32,736 bases of DNA from JAUVXJ01 sp964577995 (GCA_964577995.1 CAZOBP010000011.1:1-32736); one strand, 5' to 3'. Positions 23,522 through 32,721 are shown, numbered from the stretch's first letter. Notes: a model not told the origin generated them from the sequence alone. Translations and numbers: made by a program.

Positions 23522-25750
23522 ATGGCTGGTGATCGAACCGCGTTCGAGACGGCTGTGAAGAGGGCACATAGCTACGCGTGGGAAAAACGGTGGAGGAAGG
23601 CCATCGAGCAGTATGAACTGGCCGCCGCCGAGTTCCCGGATGATCTGACGGCTCGAAATGGGTTGGCCTTCGCGTACTACAAGGGTGAAAGGCTGAGGGA
23701 GGCGCTCCGCGAGTACAGAAGAGTCTGCGAACTCAAACCTGATGACCCTGCGCCCAGGCTTAAGATGGCTCAGATTCTGGAGCAGCTGGGTCGAGCGTCC
23801 GATGCCGCCGAGGCCTGGCTGTCCCTGGCAGACCTGTACGTGCAGTTGAAGGATCTGGGCGGGGCCGAGGAAGGGTGGAAGCAGGCGACACGGCTGCATC
23901 CGGAGAGCAAGGAACCTCATCTCAAGCTGGCAGACGCCCATGCCCACAGGTCCAGGACGGCGGAGGCGGCCAAAGAGTACCTGACCCTGGCCCGACTCCA
24001 CTACGACGACGGTGAGCTTGAGCAAGCTGCAGGGTATTGCCAGCGTGTGCTATCGCTCGATGGTGGGAACCGACCAGCCCGTACCCTCTTGGAACGGTTG
24101 AGTTCCGAAACGGAGATTGCCATTCCCACGTCTACCCTCATCTCTTGGAAAGAGGGACTCGGCCCCGTGGATGACGCAGTCCAGGGCGCTCTGGCAACTC
24201 TGGCGGAGGCCCTCCTGGGAGACGGAGAGCTTGGCGAGCAAGCAGAGGTATCGGCACCGGCGGCAAGCGGGGACATTCGAGCCATACTGGGCAAGGCGAT
24301 CGACTTCCACTCTCGGGGAATGATCCAGGATGCCTTGACCTTCTACGAGGAAGCACTGGAGAGGGGGGTCAAGCTCCCCGCGGTAGTGTTCGGCCTGGGG
24401 ATCTTGAACAAAGCGCTCTCTCACTTCGATGAGGCTGCAGAGCTGCTTCGGCGGTCTGCGGAGGTGCGTGAATACCGCCTGGCGAGCCAGCTAGGGCTTG
24501 CCCAGTGCTACTTGGCTCAAGGCAAGACTGACGATGCGATGTCTCGATTCTTGGAAGCGTTGAAGATCATAGATCTGGAGATACTGGGTGAAGGTCACGG
24601 TGACGAAATCAGCCGTGCGTATGACAGCATAGCTGCCAGCGAATGGGGTCGGGAGGATGGACGAAGGTCAGAGTTGCTGATTCACTCCATGATGGATCTC
24701 TTGAGTGGTAGTGGGTGGAAGCACAAGATCAAGGAGGCGCGACGCAAGCTGGACAGCCTGGCTCAGGATGGTGCAGTGCCTATCCTTCCGGAGGTTTTGG
24801 AGATCCCTGGAGGAGATGAGGTGGTGGACCTGATGGTCCGGAGCCGCGAATACCAGAGGAGGGGCATGCCTTTTACGGCCCTGGAGGAATGCTACAGGGC
24901 CGCCAGGCTGGCGCCGACATATCTCCCTCTGCACTTGCGGCTGGCGGAGATATTCGCCCAGCAGGGGAAGGCCGAGGAGGCCGTCAGCAAGTACACGTCG
25001 GTGGCTAACGCCTACCTGATGCGGGATAACCCGCGCAGAGCAATGGAAGTTTACAGACGAGCCCTGTCTGCGGCACCAATGGCCATATCCGTCAGAGAGA
25101 AGTTGATTGACCTGTTGATAGAGCACGACGAAACGGACCTGGCTCTGGAGGAGTGTATAGCTCTGGGTGAGAGCTACTATCGACTGGCTCGCGTAGACGC
25201 TGCGTTGGAGAGATACGGGCAGGCCCTGGAGCTTGCTCGTCGTGAAGGAGCTTCCCCAGACTGGCAGGTTCGCATACTTCATCGCGTGGCTGACCTTCAG
25301 ATGCAGCGTGTGCACTGGAAGGAGGCCCTGAAGACATACGAGCAGATCGTAGGACTCGCACCTGGGGACGAGCAGGCGGGGTTTCGTATGGTGGAGCTTC
25401 GCTACAAGATGGGGCAGCACGCACAGGCACTTGCAGATGTGGATGAGTTGATCGTTCACCATGGCAAGAACAGGGACTTCGACAAGATCATCAGGACACT
25501 GCGGGAGTTGGTTGCCTCTAATCCCCAGGATATCCCCATGCGATCCCGGCTGAGCCGGATCTACATGGAGCTGGGCATGAAGGGGGAAGCCATCGCCGAA
25601 CTGGACACTCTGGGCGAACTGCAACTGGAGGCCGGGCGCAGGCAGGAGGCCATGGAGACCCTTCGAACCATCATTACCCTGGAGCCGGATGACAAGGCAG
25701 GGTACACTCAGCTTCTATCGGAACTTGGCGACGGCGCTACGGCGGTGTGA
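23522..25750 (+). CDS. Large TPR-repeat protein upstream of cdaA
   Basis: 742-residue soluble protein made almost entirely of tetratricopeptide-like helical repeats. Clear units start near residues 14 (AHSYAWEKRWRKAIEQYELA), 51, 85 and 121, then again around 270-340, 440-520 and 545-720. A low-complexity break of about 70 residues near 190-260 separates two superhelical blocks. There is no signal peptide or membrane segment, so it probably acts in the cytoplasm as a scaffold for protein partners, which are unknown. The ATG at 23522 has only a distant GAGGGT. A GATAAT at 23471-23476 could be a -10 element but lacks a matching -35. It is followed after 45 bp by cdaA, so it may be expressed with the c-di-AMP genes. 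Confidence 0.85.
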   Translation: MAGDRTAFETAVKRAHSYAWEKRWRKAIEQYELAAAEFPDDLTARNGLAFAYYKGERLREALREYRRVCELKPDDPAPRLKMAQILEQLGRASDAAEAWLSLADLYVQLKDLGGAEEGWKQATRLHPESKEPHLKLADAHAHRSRTAEAAKEYLTLARLHYDDGELEQAAGYCQRVLSLDGGNRPARTLLERLSSETEIAIPTSTLISWKEGLGPVDDAVQGALATLAEALLGDGELGEQAEVSAPAASGDIRAILGKAIDFHSRGMIQDALTFYEEALERGVKLPAVVFGLGILNKALSHFDEAAELLRRSAEVREYRLASQLGLAQCYLAQGKTDDAMSRFLEALKIIDLEILGEGHGDEISRAYDSIAASEWGREDGRRSELLIHSMMDLLSGSGWKHKIKEARRKLDSLAQDGAVPILPEVLEIPGGDEVVDLMVRSREYQRRGMPFTALEECYRAARLAPTYLPLHLRLAEIFAQQGKAEEAVSKYTSVANAYLMRDNPRRAMEVYRRALSAAPMAISVREKLIDLLIEHDETDLALEECIALGESYYRLARVDAALERYGQALELARREGASPDWQVRILHRVADLQMQRVHWKEALKTYEQIVGLAPGDEQAGFRMVELRYKMGQHAQALADVDELIVHHGKNRDFDKIIRTLRELVASNPQDIPMRSRLSRIYMELGMKGEAIAELDTLGELQLEAGRRQEAMETLRTIITLEPDDKAGYTQLLSELGDGATAV

Positions 25751-25795
25751 ACGATAACGTGGCTTGGGCCACTAACCTGGCGACTCTGAGAGGGC

Positions 25796-26608
25796 ATGGT
25801 GTCAGACGTCCTTTGGATACTCTCGCATTTCCAGTTGAATGATCTGCTCGACATCCTGCTGGTCACCGCCATATTCTGGGGCCTGTTGTACTTGGTTAGG
25901 GGCACCCGGGCAGTTGCCTTGATGCGAGGCGTTCTGCTGCTCGTCATTGCCGTCGTACTGGCCAGCAACTTTCTCTCGCTCACGGCTTTCAACTGGCTGA
26001 TTCGGAACACTCTGCCCGCGCTCCTTGTAGCGGTGCCGGTCATCTTCCAGCCAGAACTGCGTCGGGCGCTGGAGCGCATTGGGCGCGGAGGGGGCTTGAT
26101 TTCCTTCTCTTCCACCGAGTCTGTGACTATGGGTGTCAGCCAGCAAATCGCCCGCGCGGCACAGCAGTTGTCTGAGCGAAGACATGGGGGTCTGATAGTG
26201 ATGGAGCGAGAGACTGGGCTCCAGGAGTACGTAGACACCGGCGTACCCATAGATGGAGAGGTGACCACCGAGCTTCTGTTGACCATCTTTCAGCCCAACA
26301 CTGCGCTGCACGACGGTGCGACGATAATCCGCGGAGATAGGATTGTGGCGGGCGCCTGTATCTTACCGCTGGCAGAGACCAGTCGTGTGCGCAGGGGCCT
26401 CGGGCTGAGGCATCGAGCGGCGGTGGGGATCACAGAGCAGAGCGACGCTGTTGCGATCATCATATCGGAAGAGAACTCGGTCATTTCAGTGGCCAGGTAT
26501 GGGGAGATGGTGACCGATCTCGATGAAGCTCGCTTGCGAGAGCTGCTGCGATCATCGTATCGGCGAGCTCTGGGGGGCACTCTCTCACGCTGGGCTGTGC
26601 AGAAGTAG
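25796..26608 (+). CDS. cdaA: Diadenylate cyclase CdaA (DisA_N domain)
   Basis: 270-residue membrane enzyme that makes c-di-AMP from two ATP. Three hydrophobic segments occupy roughly residues 17-33, 42-58 and 66-84. The catalytic DAC domain follows, with the metal/ATP motif DGA (173-175) in ALHDGATIIRGDRIVAGACILPL and the RHR motif (205-207) in GLRHRAAVGITEQSDA. SEENSVIS (224-231) completes the active site. c-di-AMP controls potassium and osmolyte transport and cell-wall homeostasis in many bacteria. The ATG at 25796 has GAGAGG close upstream; GTG two codons on is an alternative. It is followed 11 bp later by its regulator cdaR, the usual pairing. Confidence 0.97.
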   Translation: MVSDVLWILSHFQLNDLLDILLVTAIFWGLLYLVRGTRAVALMRGVLLLVIAVVLASNFLSLTAFNWLIRNTLPALLVAVPVIFQPELRRALERIGRGGGLISFSSTESVTMGVSQQIARAAQQLSERRHGGLIVMERETGLQEYVDTGVPIDGEVTTELLLTIFQPNTALHDGATIIRGDRIVAGACILPLAETSRVRRGLGLRHRAAVGITEQSDAVAIIISEENSVISVARYGEMVTDLDEARLRELLRSSYRRALGGTLSRWAVQK

Positions 26609-26619
26609 GTTGGTGGATA

Positions 26620-27885
26620 GTGTCTTTCGAGTCACACGGCAGAGCGGTCCAAACACGAGGTGCGCAGGGCATAGTGCGCTCCCTACTCAACAGGAGCAAT
26701 CTCGTTTCAATGGTCATGGCCCTGGTCCTCGCCGTCATGGTCTGGATGGCGGCCACCATTCAGGAGAGTCCCTTTGCCGAGGGCTATCTGGCGGAGCCTA
26801 TTCCTGTGGAGCTCGTGAACAGGGGAGAGGGCCTGGTCATCATGGGGGGCTCGAACCAGCAAGTCCGGGTCAGGGTTAGGACTCCCGAGACGGTGTGGGA
26901 GGACCTGAGCTCCGGTAGCTTCCGAGCGCACATCGATCTCGAGGGTCTGGGCGTGGGACTGCACGAGGTCCCGGTACGGGTCGAGCCGGCTGGCAACCTG
27001 GTGAGAATCCTGGAGGTGTCGCCCTCTGCACTCACGGTCCGTCTCGACACCAGGGGCGAAAAGACGGTCTCGGTGACAATCAGCATCTATGGCAACCCGC
27101 CCCTGGGCTTCGGGATTGGTTCCATTGAGATCGACCCCGCTACGGTACAAGTGAGCGGGCCTCAGACTCAGGTGGACCAGGTGGCTCAAGTCAGCGCTGG
27201 GGTCTACCTCAGCGGCGAAAAAGATACCTTCGAACGCAGCGTAGCGTTGTCACCTACGGACGAGGTGGGGAGCGCAGTGGAAGGGGTTGAGCTGGAACAG
27301 AAATCGGCCAAGGTGACGGTTCCCATAGAACAAGAGGTGGGATATCGGGAGCTGTCGATCAAAGCTAAGATCGAGGGTAATCCAGCTCCAGGCTACTGGA
27401 TCAGCAGTATCAGCGCCAACCCTTCCACGGTAACCGTGTTTGGAGATCCCGAAGCTGTCAACGAGATACCGGGCTATCTGGAGACGTACGCGGTGAGCGT
27501 GGAAGGTGCACGAGACCATGTATCGGAGCAAGTAGCCATTGTCTTCCCAGAAGGCGTGTCCTCCTTGGAGGACGTGGCGACGGTCCGTGCCCTCATCGAG
27601 ATCTCGCCTGTCTTGGGCGGGCAGACAGTCCAACTTACCCCGATAGTACAGGGTCTGGGCCGGGGACTGGAAGCGAGTTTCTCTCCCGACACGGTGGAGG
27701 TCATCCTGTCGGGCCCGTTGTCCGATCTCGAAGCCCTGGAGTCCGGGGATGTCCAGGTCACGCTGGATCTCTCCGGCTACGAGCCGGGGACCCATTTCGT
27801 GTCGCCCGAAGTCGAGAAACCTAGTTCCTTGGATGTGCAGGCTGTTCTGCCCGACCAGGTCGAGGTCGTGATCGAGGAATCATGA
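26620..27885 (+). CDS. cdaR: YbbR-domain regulator of diadenylate cyclase (CdaR)
   Basis: 421-residue protein with a short N-terminal cytoplasmic tail and one membrane segment (about 28-46, ending VMVWMAATIQ). Four YbbR-type beta domains follow, at approximately 55-140, 150-235, 245-330 and 335-420. The repeats show the recurrent pattern GYxISSIxANPSTVTVxG or its relatives (for example GFGIGSIEIDPATVQVSG). In Firmicutes CdaR binds CdaA at the membrane and tunes its activity. The start is a GTG at 26620 with a modest GGTGG site. The stop overlaps the der ATG by 4 bp, linking c-di-AMP signalling and ribosome assembly in one transcript. Confidence 0.93.
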   Translation: MSFESHGRAVQTRGAQGIVRSLLNRSNLVSMVMALVLAVMVWMAATIQESPFAEGYLAEPIPVELVNRGEGLVIMGGSNQQVRVRVRTPETVWEDLSSGSFRAHIDLEGLGVGLHEVPVRVEPAGNLVRILEVSPSALTVRLDTRGEKTVSVTISIYGNPPLGFGIGSIEIDPATVQVSGPQTQVDQVAQVSAGVYLSGEKDTFERSVALSPTDEVGSAVEGVELEQKSAKVTVPIEQEVGYRELSIKAKIEGNPAPGYWISSISANPSTVTVFGDPEAVNEIPGYLETYAVSVEGARDHVSEQVAIVFPEGVSSLEDVATVRALIEISPVLGGQTVQLTPIVQGLGRGLEASFSPDTVEVILSGPLSDLEALESGDVQVTLDLSGYEPGTHFVSPEVEKPSSLDVQAVLPDQVEVVIEES

Positions 27886-29192
27886 CCAAGCCCCTCGTGG
27901 CCCTGGTCGGTCGCCCCAACGTCGGCAAGTCCACCCTCTTCAATCGCCTCGTTGAGCAACCTCTCGCCATCGTGGAGGACGTGCCGGGTACGACCCGAGA
28001 CCGTATCTACGCCGACGCCGAGTGGGGGGGCACGACGTTCACCTTCGTGGATACGGGAGGTCTGGTGCCAGACTCCAGCGACGACCTGGCGACTCTCGTG
28101 CGTGTTCAGGTACAGGTCGCCATCGCCGAAGCCGAAGCGATCATCTTCCTAGTTGACGTCAAGGAGGGGGTCACTGGCAGCGACCTGGAAATCGCGGGCC
28201 TCCTGAGGCGCTCTGGAAAGCCAGTGCTCCTGGCTGTAAACAAAGCGGACAATGAGAGGCGCCGTCGAGATGCGATGGAGTTCTACGAGCTGGGGTTGGG
28301 TGAGCCTATTCCCATCTCGGCTCATCATGGCACCGGCACGGGCGATCTCCTCGATGCCTTGTTGAAGGTCGGATGGTCAGAGATGAGACCACTGCCCACC
28401 AAGGGCACCAGCATAGCCATAGTGGGGCGCCCGAACGTCGGTAAGTCGTCGCTGCTCAACAATCTCCTGGGGCGGGAGCGAATGATCGTCAGCGAGACGC
28501 CGGGGACCACGCGGGACGCTGTGGATAGCCTGATCGACTGGAATGGGCAGCAGGTTACGCTGATCGACACAGCTGGAATCCGAAAACGCGGGCGGATCAT
28601 CCCCGGCATCGAGCGTTACAGTGTAATCCGGGCCCTACGGGCCATTCAGCGTGCCGACATCGCCCTGCTGCTGTTGGATGCCACGGAAGGGATCACGGAG
28701 CAGGATGCGCATATAGCCGGATACGTGGTGGACGAAGCCAGGGGCCTAGTGCTCGTGGTGAACAAGTGGGACCTTGTTGAGAAAGATGCCTACAGCGTGC
28801 AGTACTACACCGACGAGATTCGGCGGGCTTTGAGGTTCGTGGCCTATGCGCCCTTGGTCTTCGTCTCGGCCATCACCGGCCAACGGGTAAGGGAAGCCAT
28901 GGACGTGGCTCTCGAGGTGCAGGAGTCAAGATCCACTCGTGTGCCTACGGGGGAGCTGAACAGGCTGGTGATGGATGCAGTCTCCAGGCACGCACCGCCG
29001 TCGAAAAGGGGCAAGCGCCTTAAGATCTACTATGCGACGCAGGTCGGTACAGCTCCGCCTCGGTTCGTCTTCTTCGTCAATGACCCCGACCTGGTACATT
29101 TCTCCTATCAACGGTACTTGGAGAACCAGTTGCGAGAGTCCTTCGGATTCGAAGGCTCCCCGGTGAGGATGGCCTTCCGAAGACGGCGATAG
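27882..29192 (+). CDS. der: Ribosome biogenesis GTPase Der (EngA)
   Basis: 436-residue GTPase with two tandem G domains, needed for 50S subunit maturation. In the first domain the P-loop is GRPNVGKS (10-17), the switch PGTTRDR (35-41), DTGG (57-60) and NKAD (120-123). In the second they are GRPNVGKS (182-189), PGTTRDA (207-213), DTAG (229-232) and NKWD (294-297). A C-terminal KH-like domain begins near residue 350 (KIYYATQVGTAPPRFVFFVNDP). All G motifs are intact. The ATG overlaps the cdaR stop in an ATGA junction. The gene ends 25 bp from the convergent acyl-CoA dehydrogenase gene, with no visible terminator between them. Confidence 0.98.
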   Translation: MTKPLVALVGRPNVGKSTLFNRLVEQPLAIVEDVPGTTRDRIYADAEWGGTTFTFVDTGGLVPDSSDDLATLVRVQVQVAIAEAEAIIFLVDVKEGVTGSDLEIAGLLRRSGKPVLLAVNKADNERRRRDAMEFYELGLGEPIPISAHHGTGTGDLLDALLKVGWSEMRPLPTKGTSIAIVGRPNVGKSSLLNNLLGRERMIVSETPGTTRDAVDSLIDWNGQQVTLIDTAGIRKRGRIIPGIERYSVIRALRAIQRADIALLLLDATEGITEQDAHIAGYVVDEARGLVLVVNKWDLVEKDAYSVQYYTDEIRRALRFVAYAPLVFVSAITGQRVREAMDVALEVQESRSTRVPTGELNRLVMDAVSRHAPPSKRGKRLKIYYATQVGTAPPRFVFFVNDPDLVHFSYQRYLENQLRESFGFEGSPVRMAFRRRR

Positions 29193-29217
29193 GAAGCGCT
29201 GTGACGCTCGGTGGGAC

Positions 29218-30366
29218 CTAGGGCCTGCCCAGCACCTGGCGCGCAATGACCAGTCTTTGGATCTCCGACGTTCCCTCCCCGATTTGAGTGAGGCGATTGT
29301 CCCTGTAGAATCGTTCGACAGGGTAGTCCTTTGTGTACCCGTATCCGGCGTGAATCTGCAAGGCGTTGAAGCAAGCCAACTCGGCCCCCTCCGAGGCGAA
29401 GAGCTTGCCCATGGCTGCCTCCTTGGTGAACCTCTTGCCCTCGTCCTCCAAACAGGCGGCCTTGTGCACCAGCAATCGTGCGGCCTCGATCCTCGTGGCT
29501 GCGTCCGCAATCATCCACTGGACAGCCTGAAACTCGGAAATGGGGCGTGAGAACTGATACCGCTCTTTGGCGTATTTGACGGCGGCCTCCAGAGCCGCCT
29601 GGCCCAAGCCGAGCGCCATCGCCCCGATGCTGATGCGGCCCCCATCGAGCACTTCCAAGATCTGTTTGAACCCATCCCCTTCCTTTCCCAACAGATTCTC
29701 CTTGGGGATTCGACAGTCCTCAAAGAAGAGCTGTGAAGTGGGGGTGCCTTTGAGGCCCATCTTGTCTTCGATCTTGCCCACTGAGAAGCCGGGGGTATCC
29801 GTTTCAAGGATGAAGCTCGAGATCCCGTGAGAACCCCTGGCGGAGGGGTCGGTCTTGGCGACCACGATCACTATGTGAGCCACAGGGCCGTTGGTGATCA
29901 GCGACTTGGCTCCGTTGATGACCCACTCGTTGCCATCGAGGACAGCGGTGGCCTTCGTGGACCCGGCATCCGATCCCGCCTCAGGCTCGGTCAGTCCCAA
30001 CGCCCCGAGCCATTCTCCCCTGGCGAGGGGTGCCAGAAACTTCTTCTTCTGTTCTTCAGTACCGAAAAGGTAGATAGGGGAGCTACCTAGAGAGACGTGA
30101 GCGGCGTAGGATAGGCCGTGGGATCCGCAGGCGCGCGATATCTCTTCCGTGGCTATGGCATAGCAGACCGTGTCGCCACCTGCCCCACCGTACTTCTCTG
30201 GCCAGGGCAGTCCAAGGAGGCCCAGTTCTCCCATCTTCTTGAAGTTCTGCTCGGGAAACCTGCCCTCCTTGTCCACTTCGGCAGCGATGGGCATGATTTC
30301 GTTCTCAGCGAAATCACGCACCATTTCCCTGATCATGTTCTGTTCTTCCGTGAGCTCGAAATCCAT
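29218..30366 (-). CDS. Acyl-CoA dehydrogenase
   Basis: 382-residue flavoenzyme of the acyl-CoA dehydrogenase family, which forms a trans-2,3 double bond in an acyl-CoA and passes electrons to electron-transfer flavoprotein. Signatures visible are GLTEPEAGSDAGSTKATA (FAD/substrate loop), WVINGAKSLITNG, the QFSRPISEFQAVQ segment, and the C-terminal QIGEGTSEIQRLVIAR with the catalytic Glu in EGT. The size and end are like short-chain (butyryl-type) enzymes, but the substrate cannot be fixed. I start at the ATG at 30366 (MDFELTEEQ, the family norm) with GAGAGGG about 9 nt upstream; the frame is open to an ATG at 30393. It is the last visible gene of the operon with the two DUF35 genes and the thiolase-like gene. 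Confidence 0.94.
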   Translation of the reverse strand: MDFELTEEQNMIREMVRDFAENEIMPIAAEVDKEGRFPEQNFKKMGELGLLGLPWPEKYGGAGGDTVCYAIATEEISRACGSHGLSYAAHVSLGSSPIYLFGTEEQKKKFLAPLARGEWLGALGLTEPEAGSDAGSTKATAVLDGNEWVINGAKSLITNGPVAHIVIVVAKTDPSARGSHGISSFILETDTPGFSVGKIEDKMGLKGTPTSQLFFEDCRIPKENLLGKEGDGFKQILEVLDGGRISIGAMALGLGQAALEAAVKYAKERYQFSRPISEFQAVQWMIADAATRIEAARLLVHKAACLEDEGKRFTKEAAMGKLFASEGAELACFNALQIHAGYGYTKDYPVERFYRDNRLTQIGEGTSEIQRLVIARQVLGRP

Positions 30367-30467
30367 ACTGTCGTACCCTCTCATGAACGGCATACGACCG
30401 CCCCAAACCAGGGCTCAGAGCGGTCCCTACGCTTTGGGGTAAGCAATGCCGGCCCGCTCGATACTGG

Positions 30468-30941
30468 CTACACGGGCTTGAAGTACTGGATGTCCAGGAT
30501 TGAGCCTTCGCGCTCCTTCTGCGGCTTGAGGACCGCCTCTACTGACATGTCGATCTCCACCTCCGCGGGGTCAATCTCCCCGAGTCTGTGGACGATTCCA
30601 CCGTGGGCTCCCTCGAACCTGATGAGAGCGAGGACTTCCGGCTGGTCCATCGACGCATCCGCCAGGCTGCGCGTCAGAACGGTGTACGTATAGATGCTTC
30701 CCCTGGTCCCTACTTCGACCCACTCGTCCAACTGGGCGAAACAGCGCTCGCAGTATATCATCGGTGGCACGTAGGTCAGGTCGCAGGCTGGGCAGACGGT
30801 GCCCAGAAAGACTCCTTGGTCCTTGATGGCCCGTAGGAATCTCTCGCCAGCGATGCCAACAGTGTATTCGCTCTCGAGGGGCATGTTGTCGTACCAGACC
30901 TTCGCATCCCCTAAGGTTCCTATACGTTCGATGAGGGACAT
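30468..30941 (-). CDS. DUF35 zinc-ribbon/OB-fold acyl-CoA binding protein, copy 1
   Basis: 157-residue protein with a short N-terminal helix and a rubredoxin-like zinc ribbon: CPAC (about 50-53) and CERC (about 64-67). An OB-fold follows, with GSIYTYTVL, then PEVLALIRFEG, ending in SILDIQYFKP. DUF35 proteins pair with thiolase-fold or HMG-CoA-synthase-like enzymes and hold the CoA substrate. Known examples are the archaeal thiolase complex, ChsH2 with the aldolase Ltp2, and BbsA with BbsB. The ATG at 30941 has GGGGAGGAAA 8 nt upstream. It lies 66 bp after the other DUF35 gene. The two proteins have the same layout but different sequence, so they are old paralogues. Confidence 0.92.
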   Translation of the reverse strand: MSLIERIGTLGDAKVWYDNMPLESEYTVGIAGERFLRAIKDQGVFLGTVCPACDLTYVPPMIYCERCFAQLDEWVEVGTRGSIYTYTVLTRSLADASMDQPEVLALIRFEGAHGGIVHRLGEIDPAEVEIDMSVEAVLKPQKEREGSILDIQYFKPV

Positions 30942-31007
30942 TTCGTTTCCTCCCCGGAAAACAGCGCGACTGGGCTAGCTAGCTTGCTGAACCGTTGTGG
31001 TGATCTT

Positions 31008-31511
31008 CTACAAAGGTTTGAAAAACTCGATGTCAGTGATGGCACCTACGCGCTCCTCAGGCGGCTTCCACACGGCCTGCACTTTCATGCCGATTCTGAC
31101 CTCGTCTGGATTCACCTCGTCCAACAGGTGGAGGAAGCCGGCGTTGGAGGCCCCGTCTATTTCGATCACCGCGGGGATCTGCGGCTCTTTGGCCCTGCTC
31201 GCGTCCCAGCGGATATAGCATATGGAGTAGGTGTTCACCGTACCTGTGTCTTGGAGATACACCCAGTCGTTCATCGGCTCCCAGCACCATTCGCAGACCA
31301 CGCGCGGGGGAACAACCACGCGCCGGCAGCGCCTGCACCTGATGCCGATGATCCTCCCTTTCTTGAGTTCCTCCAGGTAGCGGCTGATGGCGACACCTGC
31401 GTCCCATCCATACTCCAGCTTGGGTTTCCAGTAGGTCGTGAGGACCTTACCTGCATCCAAGTCAGCCTGGCTCAAGGGTGTACCAGGAAAGTTCTCGATA
31501 TTGGCGCTCAT
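31008..31511 (-). CDS. DUF35 zinc-ribbon/OB-fold acyl-CoA binding protein, copy 2
   Basis: 167-residue protein. An N-terminal helical extension of about 50 residues, including YWKPKLEYGWDAGVAISRYLEELKKG-like sequence, leads to the zinc ribbon CRRC (about 59-62) and CEWC (about 73-76). The OB-fold then contains GTVNTYSICYI, PAVIEIDG and the ending AITDIEFFKP. The extension helix is the part that in related complexes contacts the thiolase-fold partner. The ATG at 31511 has TAGGAGGT 8 nt upstream. It follows the thiolase-like gene by 46 bp. Being nearer to that gene and having the helical extension, it is my first choice as its direct partner. Confidence 0.92.
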   Translation of the reverse strand: MSANIENFPGTPLSQADLDAGKVLTTYWKPKLEYGWDAGVAISRYLEELKKGRIIGIRCRRCRRVVVPPRVVCEWCWEPMNDWVYLQDTGTVNTYSICYIRWDASRAKEPQIPAVIEIDGASNAGFLHLLDEVNPDEVRIGMKVQAVWKPPEERVGAITDIEFFKPL

Positions 31512-31557
31512 GTCACGAACCTCCTATGGTGTAACCTGTCGGCTGGTGCTGGCTCCA

Positions 31558-32721
31558 TCAGACGCCCAGTACGACGACACATCCCACCTGCATCAGGTCG
31601 CCCCACGACTGGGCAAGTCCGGTGCGCGGTTGTCCGGGAACTTGCCTCTTGCCCGCCTCTCCTCGCAGTTGCCAGAAGATCTCGTTCAGCTTCATGAGAC
31701 CGGAAGCCGCAATGGGGTTCCCCACACCGAGTAGGCCGCCCGAAGGACAGACTGGCATGTTGCCATCCCGCGCGGTCACGCCGTCGGCGGTGAGGCGAGG
31801 CGCCTCGCCCTTGTCGCAGAGGAGAAGACCCTCCAGGTGGTGAAGCTCTTTGTAGTCGAACGGGTCGTAGGGCTCTACTACGTGGATCTCCTTCCTTGGT
31901 TCCCTGATCCCTGCCATGTCGTAGGCCATCCGCGCTGCACACTCTACGTACTTGGGGTAGTAGAGGTCGCGATTGGTCCAGTATGCGGTGTCGAGGGACC
32001 AACCAACGCCCTTGATCCATACGGGCTTGTCGGTGATGCGCTTGGCCACGTGCTCGGCAGCGAGAACCATAGCAGCCGCTCCGTCGCTAGTGGGGCTGAT
32101 GTCCAGACGCTGGACAGGCCAGGCCAGGACCTCGGAGTTCAGGACGTCCTCCACTGTGATGTCGGCTGCCAGTTGGGCGCACGGATGGTCGAGAGCATTG
32201 TGCTTGTTCTTCACCGCCACCCGGGCGATGTCCTTCTTCTCGAGGCCGTGTACGGTCATGTAACGGTTCATCTCCAGGGCGAAGATCCACACCAGATTCG
32301 GCTTCAGCGGTCGCTCTGTGGTGTGATCGAAGATGGTGAGGAAGGCTCCTTGAGGATGAGGCTTACAGCTCGACATCTTCTCCTCACACACCACAAGGCA
32401 TGTGTCGAAAAGCCCCGACGCTACGTGATACCAGCCCTGGATGGCAGCGAACACCCCCGTGCCCCCACCCACGTAGCATCTCATGTATGGCTTGTTCCAG
32501 GCTCCAGCCCCGTCGCTCAGGTACTCGCCCTTCATGTGCAGCCCGTCGAAGGCGTCTGGAGCGGTCCCCAGGGCTACGGAATCGATGTCCTCGAGAGTCA
32601 TCTCACATGAGTCCAGAGCCATCTTGGATGCCTGGTACGCCAACTCTCTTCCTGTCTCCTGTGCTCTGCGCATGAACTTGGTCATACCGGCTCCGACGAC
32701 AGCCACTTTTCTCATACCCAT
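31558..32721 (-). CDS. Thiolase-fold protein, non-canonical active site (SCP2/Ltp2-like)
   Basis: 387-residue thiolase superfamily protein, close in style to SCP2-type lipid-transfer thiolases. Fold markers are VAVVGAGMTKF (6-16), YVGGGTGVFAAIQGWYHVASG (83-103), DISPTSDGAAAMVLA (207-221) and PSGGLLGVGNPIAASG (326-341). By alignment with ordinary thiolases the nucleophilic Cys is replaced by Gly (about 86), the catalytic GHP His by Asn335, and the preceding Asn by Cys325. It may therefore not perform Claisen thiolysis. Members such as the aldolase Ltp2, which works with a DUF35 partner, also lack the thiolase Cys. The ATG at 32721 has AGGAGGT 6 nt upstream. It is followed by two DUF35 genes and an acyl-CoA dehydrogenase. 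The upstream end of the operon is outside the window. Confidence 0.9.
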   Translation of the reverse strand: MGMRKVAVVGAGMTKFMRRAQETGRELAYQASKMALDSCEMTLEDIDSVALGTAPDAFDGLHMKGEYLSDGAGAWNKPYMRCYVGGGTGVFAAIQGWYHVASGLFDTCLVVCEEKMSSCKPHPQGAFLTIFDHTTERPLKPNLVWIFALEMNRYMTVHGLEKKDIARVAVKNKHNALDHPCAQLAADITVEDVLNSEVLAWPVQRLDISPTSDGAAAMVLAAEHVAKRITDKPVWIKGVGWSLDTAYWTNRDLYYPKYVECAARMAYDMAGIREPRKEIHVVEPYDPFDYKELHHLEGLLLCDKGEAPRLTADGVTARDGNMPVCPSGGLLGVGNPIAASGLMKLNEIFWQLRGEAGKRQVPGQPRTGLAQSWGDLMQVGCVVVLGV

